Assembly: GCA_025716855.1 (NCBI GenBank)
Contig: JAIXMQ010000008.1
Coordinates: 124,001-188,000, forward strand
From: Pilaira anomala
Taxonomy: Eukaryota > Mucoromycota > Mucoromycetes > Mucorales > Mucoraceae
DNA length: 64,000 nucleotides
Direction: 5' to 3'
Of this stretch, positions 50,100 to 63,101 are shown in pieces. The notes below the pieces were generated by a model, which saw only the letters and a list, made by a program, of their open reading frames with translations, was not told where the DNA came from and searched no databases. A program made the translations under genes and the position numbers. Positions within the stretch are counted from its first letter, which is position 1. Every line of letters starts with the position of its first letter.

Positions 50100-51093
50100 A
50101 AAAAAAAATGAAATCGGGATACACAGCATCGATCATTCGCTTGAACTGGTTGCTTGTGTTGTTACAAACATCAAGTAATACATTCATAGTTTTTTTTTAT
50201 ATCTGTAATGATTTAACCATCCATAGCCTTCTTTGAGATTGCATATAGTATCTTTACAACTAAGGTCTTCTTTCTTCTCCAGTCCAAACAATGAATGTTC
50301 TTGCTATACTAAAGACGTACTCAATCGCGACAAGTGGTGGTCTCTATCAATAATTCTTTGATAGTGTTTGAATCCGTTAAATATACTGCTTGTGTTCAAT
50401 GTGTTGAAGGGAAAACCATCATATAGCTAGTTGTATTTTAGTATTAGCGAGTGTCTCAATTTTTTGGGCTTGAATACAATAAATAGAGCATCGTATTCGT
50501 CAAATAGATGGCCACAGTATTTGATAGCATGGTATAAAATGGCTTGCCAGCTACATTTTTTTTACCTCTATGAGAACAGGTGGGAATAAGTTGATTGCTT
50601 TCACGACAGGAGCATAAAAACGATTCTGCCTTCTTTCCATCAATCCACTCAGATGCTTTTGAAGTATAAATACCCTAACCATGTCAGCCTAAATATAGTC
50701 GATTACATTAGTAGAACGATATGTGAATAATATAATTGCGCTTTTGCTTTGCTTTACTATTGCATTTACTTAAGAGGGGTATTAATCAATCTACCTACGA
50801 CTGCTGTAACAATATAGTCAATAATTCGGTTATCTTTCAGTATTTTATTTTAGCATTTTATCAGTTTCAGGTCTAAATGTTTTGCAGGAATAATAAACTG
50901 TAATAAATCGTTTGATTCGAATAGTGGGGCATACAATAAAAAAATCATTGGGAGCCTTACAGCTGATTGTTCCTGGGCAGAACTTGATTTTTTCGGAGAA
51001 GTTATAAAGTTTCATTTCGTTCTCCAAGATGAAATCCATCGTCCTATCTCCCTCTTCTGTAAAGTCAATTCGATTAATTTTTAAATCAAACAC
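50100..51093 (-). pseudogene. Decayed gene, possibly PD-(D/E)XK-like protein of a Mucorales repeat family
   Basis: The minus strand reads as protein over most of 1 kb but with stops and frame changes. 51093-50845 is open (FDLKINRIDFTEEGDRTMDF, NDFFIVCPTIRIKRF, CKTFRPETD). About 50660-50570 reads KHLSGLMERRQNRFYAP then INLFPPVLIEVKK. About 50560-50450 reads WQAILYHAIKYCGHLFDEYD. About 50390-50200 reads FKHYQRIIDRDHHLSRLSTS, a stop at about 50310, then FGLEKKEDLSCKDTICNLKE. The PPVLIEVK...DEYD pattern is what I recall from multicopy hypothetical proteins of Mucorales that resemble PD-(D/E)XK nucleases; this is memory-based and uncertain. Some interruptions could be introns. Confidence 0.4.
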
Positions 51094-51348
51094 TCCCTAT
51101 CTCTATACGAAAAAAAAACAAATTATTAATCGCTGTTTTAGAAAATTAGATCCAGCTCTAAAGGATTTGGAATAAATAACAAAAGGTTTTTAAATGTTAC
51201 TGGTTTGACCCAGGTGTAAGTTTATTTATACAAGAGAATATTGACATGAAGCGTGGATAAAATAATTAAAATCTATATATTATACAAAAAAAAAGGTAGT
51301 CTTTTCTTTTTTGAATTATTTAAAAAAAGAGAGAGGGGATTATATTTG

Positions 51349-54300
51349 TTATAATTCAGCTGGTTCTTCAGCCAATACAGTGCCTTCTGTAACTCCCTTT
51401 GCTGCTTCTTTCTTCTCTAAGAGAGCATTTTCCAGTAAAGCTAAGCGACGAATACGTTTCAAATTTAACCAAGCAGGTAAATAGAGATATGGTTTTGTTT
51501 CACGAGGATTGGGAATTTCAAAAGGTGTTGTTGTTTCTTCAATCAGGACAGAGTCTAAAAGCAAGACATCACTCTTATCTCCACTCACTACACGAGAAGC
51601 AACCGCACGAAGAATTTCTGGTCGAATGGGGTTTTCATAATCTGCAACATGATATTGAGAAATTAATTTTTGAATTTGAGTAGGTGATAAAATCCAGCAC
51701 ACATCATAAATGTTCTCAATGTCTTCTAAAGAGGCCTTCTTGAATTGCAATAATTTAGTAGCTTGCATTAAATGTTCTAATTGAAGTGTGCCTTCAGGAA
51801 TATCATGGCTCTTGCACCATTCTTCAATTCTTGTAATATTATATTGAATTTGCATAGCTAAAAGAAAAGTATGTTAACATTTGTTAAATAATACATGTAT
51901 GTTTTTTTTTTTTTATAATTACCTCTTTTCCAAGATGAAAAGTTCTTTCTCATTAAGAGATCATTAAATGCCATAATACCAGTCATCTTCAAAACCTCAG
52001 TTAAAACTTGATAACTAATTGAAGTTTCAATGAAATAACATTTCATTGTACGATGTACTTTGTTTAAAAAGTTCAATACATCATCCATATTATAGGCAGG
52101 ACCCGTAGAACCGAGCAATAACTTGTTAAAGAATCGACCAGAATCATTTGTAACAAATCCAGGAAGAGATTGACTTTCAATCACAGCAGGAATCACCATC
52201 TTACTATACTTTCTCTTGATTTCTCTCATCCATGCGTGGAAAATATTATCTTCGAGACATTGCATTTCGAATTTAATTGTTTGCATCAATTTTTCAAATT
52301 CTCGCCAGCCAACGCTTTGACCTCTTTCCTGCATTTCAATCTCGATACGGTTTTCAGCTTGTACAATCAACGATAAAAGTTCATGGACATTGGTTAACCA
52401 GAATGCACAAGGTATAACTGCTTCTTCACCTGAAAAGCTCTGCAATTAAAAAGTTAGAATAAAATAGTAAAATATATGCATATATGAATTATTGTGACTT
52501 TACCAGACATTGCTTTTGAATTGTATCCATCACAGAAAATAAAAGATTTTCTGATTCACGGTTATATCCAATTCTCCACATATCATTAATGCACATACTG
52601 ATAAGATGAGCAGGGAATAAGACTTCCTTATGAGAAGGAGGATTTTTTTCACTTGGTAAAGGAATCTTGAGAGACTTGATAAGTCCTTCTAACACTTCCT
52701 CTAAAAGGGGTTCTTCTTGTCTAAGAATAGAGTTGATCTAGCAGATTAAAATAAATTAATATATTACTACTACAGAAATATAAATATATATATATATACA
52801 TACTTCATCTTCAGGATTATCAGAGATTTCATCTAAACGACTACTCTTTCCACCAGCAAGCGTATTTGATTGACCAACAGATAAAGGACGTGGGTTCTTA
52901 CCACCGTTTAATTGTTCAGCCTTACGTATTTGATCGATCGAAGTCTTGGGAAGATTTCCAGTGATTTCAGCCGAGCTATTACGACGCACCTTGCGGTGAG
53001 TTAAAACGCTTGTTTGGCGGAGTGGCTTGATATCATCTTCAACTTCAGCCAAATCGCTACCTAGGCGAGGAGATGGTCTTCTTGTGTTTCCAGCAGGAGA
53101 GATAGTTCTTGATCTACTACTATTATTAGGAGGTAAAGAAGCTTGTTGTTGACGGGTATGCATGGATTTAGCCAGCTGAGCCTTCAAAGCAACAATTTGA
53201 GATTTCAAGTCTGCAATTTCTTCCTTATTATTTGGTGGTTCTATCTTTAACAAGGTTTCGTTCTTTTCTTTTTCTGCCTGTAACAAATGTTGGATCTCGG
53301 CCATTTCTGTGTTTAATAAAACGATCTTTTGTAAAGCGGCATTATGAGCGGAACATGCCTTTTCCTTTTCAGCTAAAAGTGCGTCAAAGTCAGTTTGAGG
53401 AATACTGCTTTCACGAAGTTTGGTTTCCATTTCCTTTGAATTGTGTTCCATCTTTTCGTGCTTCTCGGACCAGGATTTGATTTGGGTTTCGAGTTGGGAG
53501 ACACGAACGACTAATTCCTTCTTTTCTGCTTTGAGTGATGTAACCGTTTGTGTTAATTCGACTACCTTATTTTCCAACTTGTATGAGACTTCCTTGAAAT
53601 GATTTGCAGATTTAGCGTCAGCACGTAAGATCAAAAGTTCCTTGCGAGCAGCACGGCGACGAATACAAGATTGTAAAAAGACGATTTTTTCAAGTTGCGT
53701 TTTATACCATTGACGAGCAAGCATACCTCGAATAAGGCTTTGTATTTTTACAGCGGCATTATGTTGGCGTAATTGTTGATGTTCTTGACGAGATTTACGA
53801 GCACGAATAGCTTTGAATATGAATTAGTAAAAAAGAAAAAAAAGAATGTATGCTTATATATGTAGTTTACCTGCTTGTAACTTGACGGCAAAGTCCTTCT
53901 TGGCCAAATATTCTTTACGTACAATAAATCTACGGAAATTCTTTTGTAAGACAATAGCTGCTTTCTCTTGTCGTAATACAAGTAATTTCTTTTCTGCGGA
54001 TTTTTTACGAGCAAGACATTGTAATTTGATAGCCAAATCTCGCATACGTACATAACGATGACGATATACATATCGACGAATATTTTTTTGAAGTACTGTA
54101 GCACATGCATCATATCTATCTGTTCGTATCTTTTCAAGGTAAGCCAACTAAAAAAAAAAAAATTAAAAAAGAGTTAGTTTCTACGATTTACTTTTATACA
54201 TCTATTTTTTTTCTTTCTTTTACCTGTCCAGCACGGAAAAAGATTTTTGTTTCACCCACTTGATACTTATCTACATCATTGATACAAGTATCTAAAATAA

Positions 54301-56855
54301 CATTACATAATCCTCTTACATCTGGATTGGCTTTTGGATCCCAGTTACTGGATGGTACGAGTGCATAGTAACGATCAGCGAATTCTTCAAAAGTCCATCG
54401 TGAAGGGTATCCAAGACAACTGATACGAATAGTTTCCAATACACCGCAAGCACGAAGTTGAGAAAGTACCATAGGCGCTTCAAATTCCCATGCAACCTTG
54501 GCTTCATTCGGTTTAATACAACGAATATAATGCACATTTGTCTGTCCAATGGTATCCATCAAGTTGATCAAAGAATTCTTAAAGATTGAACCCAGAGTAG
54601 GTTTCTTCACGACCATACTCTTTCTCTTGTTTTCAACAGGAGCAGGAATATTTTTGAGTGCAGCAGATAAGATTTCATCCAAGAAAGAAAATTCAGAGTT
54701 TTGTAATAATTGAAGATGTTCATCGGGTACAGAATCCTTGTTCTTTTCTAAAAAGTTTTCAGCTTCATATTCTACATCATGAGCATAATGAGCAATAGTA
54801 AATGCAGAGCTTGAGAAACGAGGTTTTTTGAAATAATTCTTGTATTCGGGAGAACTAAAATTATCATATAATTTTTGACAAAAGGCTTGATCAGAACCAG
54901 CAGGGAGACGAGATTCTTCATCTAAAAGAGATAAAATACCCAATTTTCCTTCAATCATTTCAATACATTTTTGATTATCACTAAATTCGATAAAAGTCCA
55001 GTTGATTTTTTCACGCACATATTCTTCTTGTTCTAATTTGAATACATGTTGATTGAATTGTTGTTGTAATTTTTCGTTAGCATAATTAATACAAAATTGT
55101 TCAAATGAATTCTTCTTGAAATGTTCAAAACCGTAAATATCCAATACACCAATAAAGTTTCGAATCGCTTTTTCATCTGGTGCTGAAAGACTTTGATTAA
55201 TTACATCCACAAGCCAATCAAATAAATTCGAATAAATATATTTAGCAACTGAATCCTTGACTACGTTTGCTTGAGTTGGACTCAAGTTGGTCACGATCTT
55301 TTCTGATCGAGTAATGATTTGTTTTCTTACAATCCATTTTCTAAATTCACTTGTATTGATACCCAATAATCGTGTAGCAGTCAAAAGAGCAGGGTCTGTT
55401 TCTGGTAACATGGCATCTCCACGACCTGTTACTTTAATATTACCAATATGAAGTAATGCCGCCAAGACACGAAATATTTTCCATTGCAAGTCAACTGATA
55501 AACCAACAGTCGATAAAGCCTTTTGAGTGACTTCAAATTCCTCAGCATCATTTACACCAGGAATTTCACCCGTACCGCTTTGATTTAAATAATGAAAATC
55601 ACTATATTGACTCAACTCAAAATCTTTCTTTTCTTTTGATGGTGCACCTGCACAAAGTTGATAAAAGATGTGATAATTTCTTTCGATTTCAGGTTGAAAA
55701 ATCAATCTTGATCTTTCCAAAAGATACGTTCTAATCTTGGCTCCAATAATATTCGCATCATTATCAAACTGAATTTCAATGTATTTACCAAAACGTGAAC
55801 TGTTATCGTTACGCGATGTTTTTGCATTACCAAATGCTTCCATAATTGGATTTGTAGCTAAATTTCTGATTAAATATTTTGTACATAAAATATAATTCCT
55901 TATATATTTTACCTAAAATTTGCTCTTCTACTTCAGTCATAGATCCATCCGTTTTCTTTTTCTTTCCTGCTGCTACTTGATCATCGGCTGTAGCAAAATA
56001 ACGCATGATAAATTTTGCACTCACTGTCTTACCAGCACCACTATGAATTAAAATAAAAGTTAAATCACACACACACACACACACTCATTGTCTCTCTCTC
56101 TTTCTCTCTCTCTCTTTTATTTTACCTTTCACCTGATACTACAATCGTTTGATTAATTTCCTCTCTAATCATACATCGATAAGCTTCTTCAGCAATAGCA
56201 AATAAATGTGGTTCTAATTCACCCCGTCTTTTACCAGAATATTGTTGTACAATATCAGGTTCGTAAAGTGATACACGATCAAAAGGGTTTACGGCAATCA
56301 AAACAATTCCGGAGTATGTGTAAATTAAATGCTGCATATATCTTGTTCTGATAGTGTTTAATACTAGTTTTTTTTTTTTTTTTTATTATTATTATTAGTA
56401 TTCTATTTCATAAATAATATATGATTTCATTTTATGACTTACCAGCAGGTTCATTCAAGTAACTTAAATTAGTTAAATCATCTGTATATTCCATTTTAGG
56501 TGGATTTCTAAGTGGTGGTAAATTGGATCCATTTGTTTTTTCAATATCCTTTAAACTTGACTCAAATACATGCTCCTATATACATACACACAAAGAGGAG
56601 TGAGAATTTGAAATATTTAGTTGCCTTGAGTATGTACACTAAAAAAAAAAAAAAATGTTTTCTTGTATATGTATATTTTACCTTTTTGTTATCATTATCG
56701 TCTTCAAAGGTTATAATAACTTTGTCACCTTCAGTTTTATTTGATAAACACGTAGCAGACACCCACCCTTCTTCTTTATCAGGAAACCAAGCTTTGGTGC
56801 CTTTTGTATATACTTGTATAGCTTGTGTCGCACTTAACACTGTATCTTTTGACAT
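51349..56855 (-). CDS. MYO2: Class V myosin heavy chain
   Basis: Ten exons (56855-56682, 56575-56443, 56363-56126, 56040-55913, 55857-54224, 54147-53871, 53810-52804, 52737-52504, 52439-51923, 51857-51349) give 1616 aa; all phases close. The N-terminal SH3-like part (KAWFPDKEEGWVSATCL) precedes the motor, with P-loop GESGAGKT across an intron, switch I NDNSSRFGKY, switch II LDIYGFEHF and actin-binding/converter region HYIRCIKPNE. Six IQ motifs (residues about 775-915; LQKNIRR, LQCLARK, LQKNFRR, LQAAIRA, IQSLIRG, LQSCIRR) bind light chains. A coiled coil of about 120 residues and a Ser/Arg-rich linker lead to the C-terminal DIL cargo-binding tail. Such motors carry secretory vesicles and organelles along actin cables to the hyphal tip. 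The coiled coil looks short for the class. Confidence 0.97.
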
Positions 56856-57874
56856 GTCTTATTTTTCCCAATGGGTGAGTTTTTTTTTTTAAAAAAAAAG
56901 AAAAAAGTATAAAGTAAAAAAGAGAAAAGAAACCTAACTTAAAAAAACTAAAAATTATTAAAAAAAATAAACGTCAACTCGAGAAGGGAAAGTAAACGGA
57001 ATTTTAATGATTTAAAATGACGTACAGTCCGCTCATTTTCTTCTTTATTCAGATTTCATTATTGTAGGAAAAAACAATACAAAGTACATATAATAAAGAG
57101 CGTTTAGATACATAATTCAAATATCTCAGTTCCATCGGAAAGAAAGTGTTTGTTACTATAAACTTTGTCTTTTAAATAATAATAATAATATGCGCTCTTT
57201 TTCTTTCTTTTAGTTTAACTTTTTCACCTATTATGTATAAACTTTCCAAGCTCAGACTCTGCTGTATAGGATATATGTATACAATCAATATCAATATTAA
57301 GCTTGGCTGATGATTTAGAACCAGTTGTTTTCTCTCTGTCTTAAAGTTACTACTCATCCTTTCAATCAATTCATATGGCTTAAAAATTCTCTTTACTAGA
57401 AAGGAAACTTTGTTTATACTGTGTACTACTACAAGAAGTATTAAACGAGATCTTCAAAAATTAATATCATAAGTTGTTCGAGTAATCCTGCAAAGTATTC
57501 AAATGAGTTAATTTTTCATTTTTAGACACCGGCTGGGCATTATGGGCTACATATTTGAAGAGTGTTATTGAAAGATACAAGCGAATATCTTCTTTCTGTC
57601 ATGTAATTATGTACATAACAACCTTGTTTAAATAGGTTTAAAATCCAAGTAAAAATTAAGAATATATGATTGGTACAAAGAAGTCTAGTTCTTTTTTTTA
57701 CTGAAGTGAAAAATGAACAGAAATGCACTAGTAAGTGTCAACCTGAAGAAAACTAAATATGTATAAGATTAAGGAAAAGCGGATATAGTCACTACTATGG
57801 TTTTGAGTACCACCAATATCGGATCGAAACCCCCACACCCCCCTCTTCGTTCCTGTTGTGTTCATATTATTTTT

Positions 57875-57913
<39 letters not shown>

Positions 57914-58271
57914 AAGCTCATTCTGTATCCCTCCAGGCTAACAATATTTTCTCAGTAACAAATAAATGCCATTTCACTGTATTGCAAAATCGAAAATCAC
58001 AACTGACGGATGTGACATTACACAAGCGGAAACTTTACAATTGGTGGGTTTTCCCGCCTAAAAAAAAAAAAAAAAAAAAAAAAGAAAAAAAAAAGAAAGT
58101 ATTTTACAGTAACTAAACTGTCACCACTTTGACGACTGAAAAAAAAATCGATTGGACTATTTACACACTACTGGGTAAAAGAGTCATGTATTATTGCTTC
58201 ATTATTAAGTCAAAAAGAAGAAGAAAATGAGGGATATATGGAGTTTAAATGTATTATTTTTTTATTTTAAA
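56856..58271. other. Spacer upstream of myosin V
   Basis: Purine-rich on the plus strand just beyond the myosin ATG. Also a (GA)n run at about 57877-57909 and an A run near 58061-58100. No gene seen. Confidence 0.65.
57877..57909. repeat. (AG)n microsatellite
   Basis: Uninterrupted dinucleotide repeat of about 33 bases. Confidence 0.9.
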
Positions 58272-59083
58272 TCATTCCGACGTGTAATAATGTGTACAAT
58301 TTAGTAAAGAAAAAGACTTTTTCATTCTTTTTGGAGTGGTTTTCTCTATTGGAGTCGGTTTATCCTTTACAATGATGATAGGTACAGTTGAATGTTTTAA
58401 TCGATACTTGAAAATGCCTGTTCCCGAGTAAGCATGTTTATATTTCACTTTATTTCTTGACCCGACAATTAGCATAGAAGGTTGATACATTCTAATCTTT
58501 TTTATAGTTAGTAGATTTTAATTGTTTTACAATATGATGTATTAATTTACCATTTCTTCTAATGCTAGTTCTGGCCTACCAAAAGTTAGCTCTACTGTCA
58601 TTCGTATCTATATCATGAAAGAGTCAATATGTTTGTGATATCAATAATTGAAGAAAAAAAAATTGCTTTACATACTTTGTCTCCTTGGTGTGATTTCATT
58701 ATCCAGTCTATAATTTGTTCTGCTTTTTGTTTTGGATCTTGTATATTGAGTTGAGAATAAACACCTACAACAATAATCTCATCGCCTTCGTCCATAAGAT
58801 TCTTTTTTTTTTGTTGAAAAGAAAAAATTAGAAAACCCTCTCTCTCTCCCAATGATAAAGTTATACATATATATATTTATATAATTACTGTAAGTGTAAA
58901 TGATAAACCATCCAATATTTCATCCAATAAATCAATAGCGACCATATAAGTACGAGATCTTCTCGTCTGTTTAAATCCATGACTGGATCGTCTTAATGTA
59001 AATGAATGATAAGCAGGTGGAGTATTCGTGACATTATCAAATGAAACTCTTCTTTGGTACGAAGACTGAGTTGTAACCGTCAT
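58272..59083 (-). CDS. Universal stress protein (UspA) domain protein
   Basis: Four exons (59083-58889, 58801-58676, 58607-58551, 58496-58272) give 200 aa. After a Ser/Thr/Arg-rich leader of about 43 residues, RTYMVAIDLLDE marks the first Usp strand, followed by EGDEIIVVGVYS, the AEQIIDWIMKS helix, RMTVELTFGRPELALEEM, SMLIVGSRNKV and a last strand STVPIIIVKDKP. Usp proteins are small alpha/beta proteins, often ATP-binding, induced by stress. The ATP-type loop G-x2-G-x9-G-(S/T) is imperfect here: GSRN lacks the second Gly, though SGTGIFKYRL follows, so ATP binding is uncertain. A Lys/Pro-rich tail ends the protein. Exon 3 is only 57 bases. Confidence 0.8.
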
Positions 59084-59430
59084 TTGTAATATAAAAAAGT
59101 GAATAAATAGAAAAAATATATATATAACTTTGGAAAGGATAATTCTATTTTATTAAAAACGTTATTTCCCCGAAAAAGAAACAAACAAAAAGAAATTGAT
59201 AGAATAAAAACTATGTAATGTCATTTGTGTGTGAGTGTGTGATTGATTTTTGAAGTAAGTGAAGGGTTGTGTGTATGTGCGAGCTGGCGAGTGTTACCTA
59301 AAAAATATTTATTTATAAATATACATGTGAGAAAAAAAAAAAAAAAAAAAAAAAAAGAGAGAGAGAAATGTAAAAATGAAATATATATATATATATATAA
59401 TATGTATGAAAAATAAATTCTTTTTCTTGG
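59084..59430. other. Short spacer, USP 5' side and Sfp1-like 3' side
   Basis: Contains (TG)n, an A24-type run at about 59333-59356 and (TA)n repeats. Nothing else seen. Confidence 0.65.
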
Positions 59431-60556
59431 TTAAAATGTAGGAGATTGCCATGGTGATTGTTGATCTACATTATACTGTTGCTGCTGCTGCTGTTGTTGC
59501 TGTTGTTGTGGTTGCAATAATTGATCGTTGTTAGGTGGATATTGTTTTAATTTAGCAATATGTGAGTGTTCAATATGATATTTGAGACCATTCAAGTTCT
59601 TATATCTTTTGTTACAATAACCAATGGTACACATGTAAGGTTTTTGTGCATCTCTTTCTGCTTCACTTAATGTATCTTCTTCTGAATGACCATGCATTTG
59701 ATGGTATTTTAAACCATTTGGGTTCTTGTATGCTTTATCACAATTAGTTATCGGGCATTTATAAGGTTTATCTTGGCCGTCATCTAACAGATGAAAATAT
59801 ATCAAAAATGTAAGTATATATCAAAAAAAAAAAAAAAAAAAAAAAATTGAATACTCACCACAAGTTTGATACAATGCTTCTGATCTAAAGTACTGAATAT
59901 GACTAGGTGATAAAGGATTGGCGGACCTACTATTAATTAAAGAAGGTAAAGCTTGCTTCAAAATCTCTTCCGTATGTTGTTGATTATGATTAATACTGGT
60001 GGTAGGAGAAATCAAAGTAGGTGTATCCGCAGCAGCAACAGGAGGATTAGCAGCAGCAGCAGTAACGACTCTTAAATCATTCTTTCGAAGGAGTGGACTT
60101 GAAGTAAGAGCGGCTAATTCATGAGGTTGTGTCGGTAAAGGGGTTGGAAAATCTTGGTCCATCATGACGTCGTCATCGTGCTCCCCTGTCGCATGTTGTT
60201 CTTCGTCTTCTTTTAGTTCTGGTTCTTCTTCAATAGGTTCATGGTGATGTTCTTCATAATGGTGTAGTAATTCATGTAAATCTCTTACTCTCATACCACA
60301 ACAAACTAAGTCGCTACAAAAGGCTGACTCTAACTCTCGTTGGTGAACAAAACTATCTCGGTGTTGAAAGATAGCTGGCATCGTATGTGAAGAAGGTGAA
60401 TAAGACATGGCTGACGATCCACCACCACTACTCTTTCTTTTGATTAGATGTTTTTATTATTATTATTATTATTATTTACTCTAATGTTTGTTTATGTTTT
60501 TGTATAACTTACATTGGTTTATGTTTTAAGCTAATGTTTATATTTTGTGAAGACAT
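59431..60556 (-). CDS. Sfp1/JAZF1-like C2H2 zinc-finger transcription factor
   Basis: Three exons (60556-60513, 60436-59859, 59783-59431) give 324 aa. The C-terminal part has two spaced C2H2 fingers of the distinctive type KPYKCPITNCDKAYKNPNGL-KYHQMHGH and KPYMCTIGYCNKRYKNLNGL-KYHIEHSH, separated by an acidic linker. This is the split-finger arrangement of yeast Sfp1 and animal JAZF1. Sfp1 drives ribosomal protein and ribosome-biogenesis genes under TORC1 control. The N-terminal region contains a possible degenerate finger (FCSDLVCCGMRVRDLHELLH with later His residues), an acidic stretch and Ala/Thr-rich linker; the C-terminus is Gln-rich. The 14-codon first exon is inferred from a GTAAGT donor and phase closure; the ATG at 60408 is a possible alternative start. 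Confidence 0.88.
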
Positions 60557-60846
60557 GGGGAAAAATAAATATATTATTACAAAGAACCGTTTTTAAGAAA
60601 ATAAAATAAAAAAAAGAAAGGAAAAGAAAGAATGGATTATTAACCAAGCGGTTTCGGTTTAAGAAAAAAAAAAAAAAAAAAAGTGACAGGTTTGACGGTT
60701 GGCTGTAATGCATCAACAACAAAATGATATATATATATATAAACTTTAGATAGAGTTACACAGAAGAATGATTGAATGAAATATCCTTATTTGATTCAAA
60801 CTGATGGCCCAATCACTTTTATATATCTGTATCATTCTTTTCACAT

Positions 60847-60884
<38 letters not shown>

Positions 60885-61277
60885 CACTTTTCTTTCTTTT
60901 TGACAGCAAAACATAAAAATGAGCTAATTGCGTCATCATACAATCGAAAGCTTATTTCTGTTTGGTTGCTCAAGTCGATCCATTGGTTCGATAAATATGG
61001 TGGGAAAATATTGGATTGGCCAATATTTTATTTGAAAGTCCTAAGTATATTGACACTTATCACTTTTAGTACATGAGAAAAAAAAAAATAATAGATCAAG
61101 TACAAATTGATAAAGAAAGACCATTAGAAATCAAAGCAAAATAAATCAACAATTCAATTTTTTTTTTTAAAAAAAAAAGCACAAAAAAAAACAATCCGTA
61201 ACTAAGCCACTTTCATGGAATAACTTTAATATCATTATTATGTTTCCAGGTCTTTCCATCACATTTTTTTGCGGGGG

Positions 61278-61312
<35 letters not shown>

Positions 61313-61385
61313 TAAAGAAGTGTACCTTTTTTTTTTCTTTTTCTTTTTTCTTCCATCACTTTCTCTTTTTCTATATATATAAAAA
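60557..61385. promoter_or_regulatory. Divergent region, Sfp1-like gene and HSP60
   Basis: 829 bases. Purine-rich on the Sfp1-like side, a T26-type run at about 60849-60880, and a C/T tract at about 61327-61353 before the HSP60 ATG. No clear heat-shock element (alternating GAA/TTC triplets) was found by eye. Confidence 0.45.
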
Positions 61386-63101
61386 ATGAATCGTCTTGTT
61401 GTTCAAAACTCACTTCGCTCTAACGGTGTCCTTCGTCGTCTTTACTCTACTCACAAGGATATCAAGTTTGGTGTTGAAGGTCGCGCTGCTCTCTTAAGAG
61501 GTGTTGATATTTTAGCCAAGTCCGTAGCAGTTACTTTAGGACCCAAGGGTCGTAACGTCTTAATTGAACAACCTTACGGTTCTCCCAAGATTACTAAGGA
61601 TGGTGTCACTGTTGCCAAATCCATTGTATTAGAAGACAAGTTTGAGAACTTGGGTGCACGTCTTGTTCAAGATGTAGCCAACAAGACTAACGAAGCTGCT
61701 GGTGATGGTACCACTACTGCCACTGTCTTGACTCGTGCCATTTTCACTGAAGGTGTCAAGAACGTTGCTGCCGGTTGTAACCCTATGGATCTTCGTCGTG
61801 GTGCTACCATGGCCGTTGATGCTGTTGTCAAGTTCCTCAAGGAACACAGTAAGGTCATTACCTCTCCTCAAGAAATTGCACAAGTCGCTACCATCTCTGC
61901 TAACGGTGATAAGCATGTAGGTAACATGATTGCACAAGCCATGGAACGTGTTGGTAAAGAAGGTGTGATCACTGTCAAGGCAGGTAAAACATTAGACGAT
62001 GAATTGGATGTGACTGAAGGTATGAGATTTGATCGTGGTTTCATTTCCCCTTATTTCATCACGGATACAAAGACTGGACGTGTTGAATTTGAAAAGCCTT
62101 TGGTTTTATTATCCGAAAAGAAAATCTCTCTTTTGCAAGATATTTTACCCGCATTAGAAGCTTCTGCTACTCAACGTCGTCCTCTCTTGATCGTTGCTGA
62201 GGATTTGGATGGTGAGGCTCTTGCTGCCTGTATCTTGAACAAGCTTCGTGGTCAAATTCAAGTCGCTGCTGTCAAGGCTCCTGGGTTCGGTGATAACCGT
62301 AAGAACATCTTGGGTGATCTTGCTGTCTTGACTCATTCTACTGTCTTCTCCGATGAACTCGATATCAAGTTGGAAAATGCTAAACCTGAATTGTTCGGTA
62401 CCACTGGCTCTGTCAGTATCACAAAGGAAGATACTATCTTCTTGAACGGTGCTGGATCCAAGGAAAGTATCAGTCAACGTTGTGAACAAATTCGTGGTGC
62501 CATTGCAGATAGCGCTACTTCTGATTACGAAAAAGAGAAACTTCAAGAACGTCTTGCTAAACTTTCTGGGGGTGTTGCCGTCATTCGTGTAGGTGGTTCT
62601 AGTGAAGTTGAAGTAGGTGAGAAGAAGGATAGATTCGATGATGCCCTTTGTGCTACTCGTGCTGCTGTTGAAGAAGGTATCGTACCTGGTGGTGGTGTTG
62701 CTCTCTTAAAGGCCGCTAAATCTTTAAGCTCTTTAAAGGGTGCCAACTTTGATCAACAATTAGGTATTAACATCATTCGTCAAGCTATTCAAAACCCTTG
62801 TCGTACTATTGTTGATAATGCTGGTGGTGAAGGTTCTGTTGTTGCTGGTAAATTATTAGAAGATCACCCTGAAAATGTTAACTGGGGTTATGATGCTTCT
62901 ACAAACGAATACTGTGATATGATCGAAAGAGGTATTATTGATCCTACCAAGGTCGTTCGTACTGCTATCGTTGATGCTTCCGGTGTCGCTTCTCTTTTAA
63001 CCACAACTGAATGTATGATCACTGATGCTCCTGCTAAGGCTGGTGGTGCTCCTGCTATGGGCGGTATGGGTGGTATGGGTGGTATGGGTGGTATGATGTA
63101 A
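61386..63101 (+). CDS. HSP60: Mitochondrial chaperonin HSP60 (group I, GroEL type)
   Basis: A 571-aa intronless protein of normal length. The presequence ([22 protein letters not shown]) is basic with Arg-2-type cleavage features. Mature motifs: [54 protein letters not shown] (ATP/Mg site), [33 protein letters not shown] and [11 protein letters not shown]. It ends in the Gly-Gly-Met repeat typical of HSP60. The protein forms the matrix folding chamber with HSP10. Codon use is more biased to C-ending codons (GTC, AAG, ATC) than neighbouring genes, as expected for high expression. The lack of introns is notable among the intron-rich neighbours. Confidence 0.98.
   Translation: MNRLVVQNSLRSNGVLRRLYSTHKDIKFGVEGRAALLRGVDILAKSVAVTLGPKGRNVLIEQPYGSPKITKDGVTVAKSIVLEDKFENLGARLVQDVANKTNEAAGDGTTTATVLTRAIFTEGVKNVAAGCNPMDLRRGATMAVDAVVKFLKEHSKVITSPQEIAQVATISANGDKHVGNMIAQAMERVGKEGVITVKAGKTLDDELDVTEGMRFDRGFISPYFITDTKTGRVEFEKPLVLLSEKKISLLQDILPALEASATQRRPLLIVAEDLDGEALAACILNKLRGQIQVAAVKAPGFGDNRKNILGDLAVLTHSTVFSDELDIKLENAKPELFGTTGSVSITKEDTIFLNGAGSKESISQRCEQIRGAIADSATSDYEKEKLQERLAKLSGGVAVIRVGGSSEVEVGEKKDRFDDALCATRAAVEEGIVPGGGVALLKAAKSLSSLKGANFDQQLGINIIRQAIQNPCRTIVDNAGGEGSVVAGKLLEDHPENVNWGYDASTNEYCDMIERGIIDPTKVVRTAIVDASGVASLLTTTECMITDAPAKAGGAPAMGGMGGMGGMGGMM

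Noticed and set aside
60804..61076. 90-codon plus-strand frame
   Set aside because: Its core is a poly-Phe stretch from a T run in the Sfp1-like/HSP60 spacer.
61000..61385. Heat-shock element before HSP60
   Set aside because: TTC/GAA triplets occur (for example near 61213) but not in the alternating 5-base spacing required.
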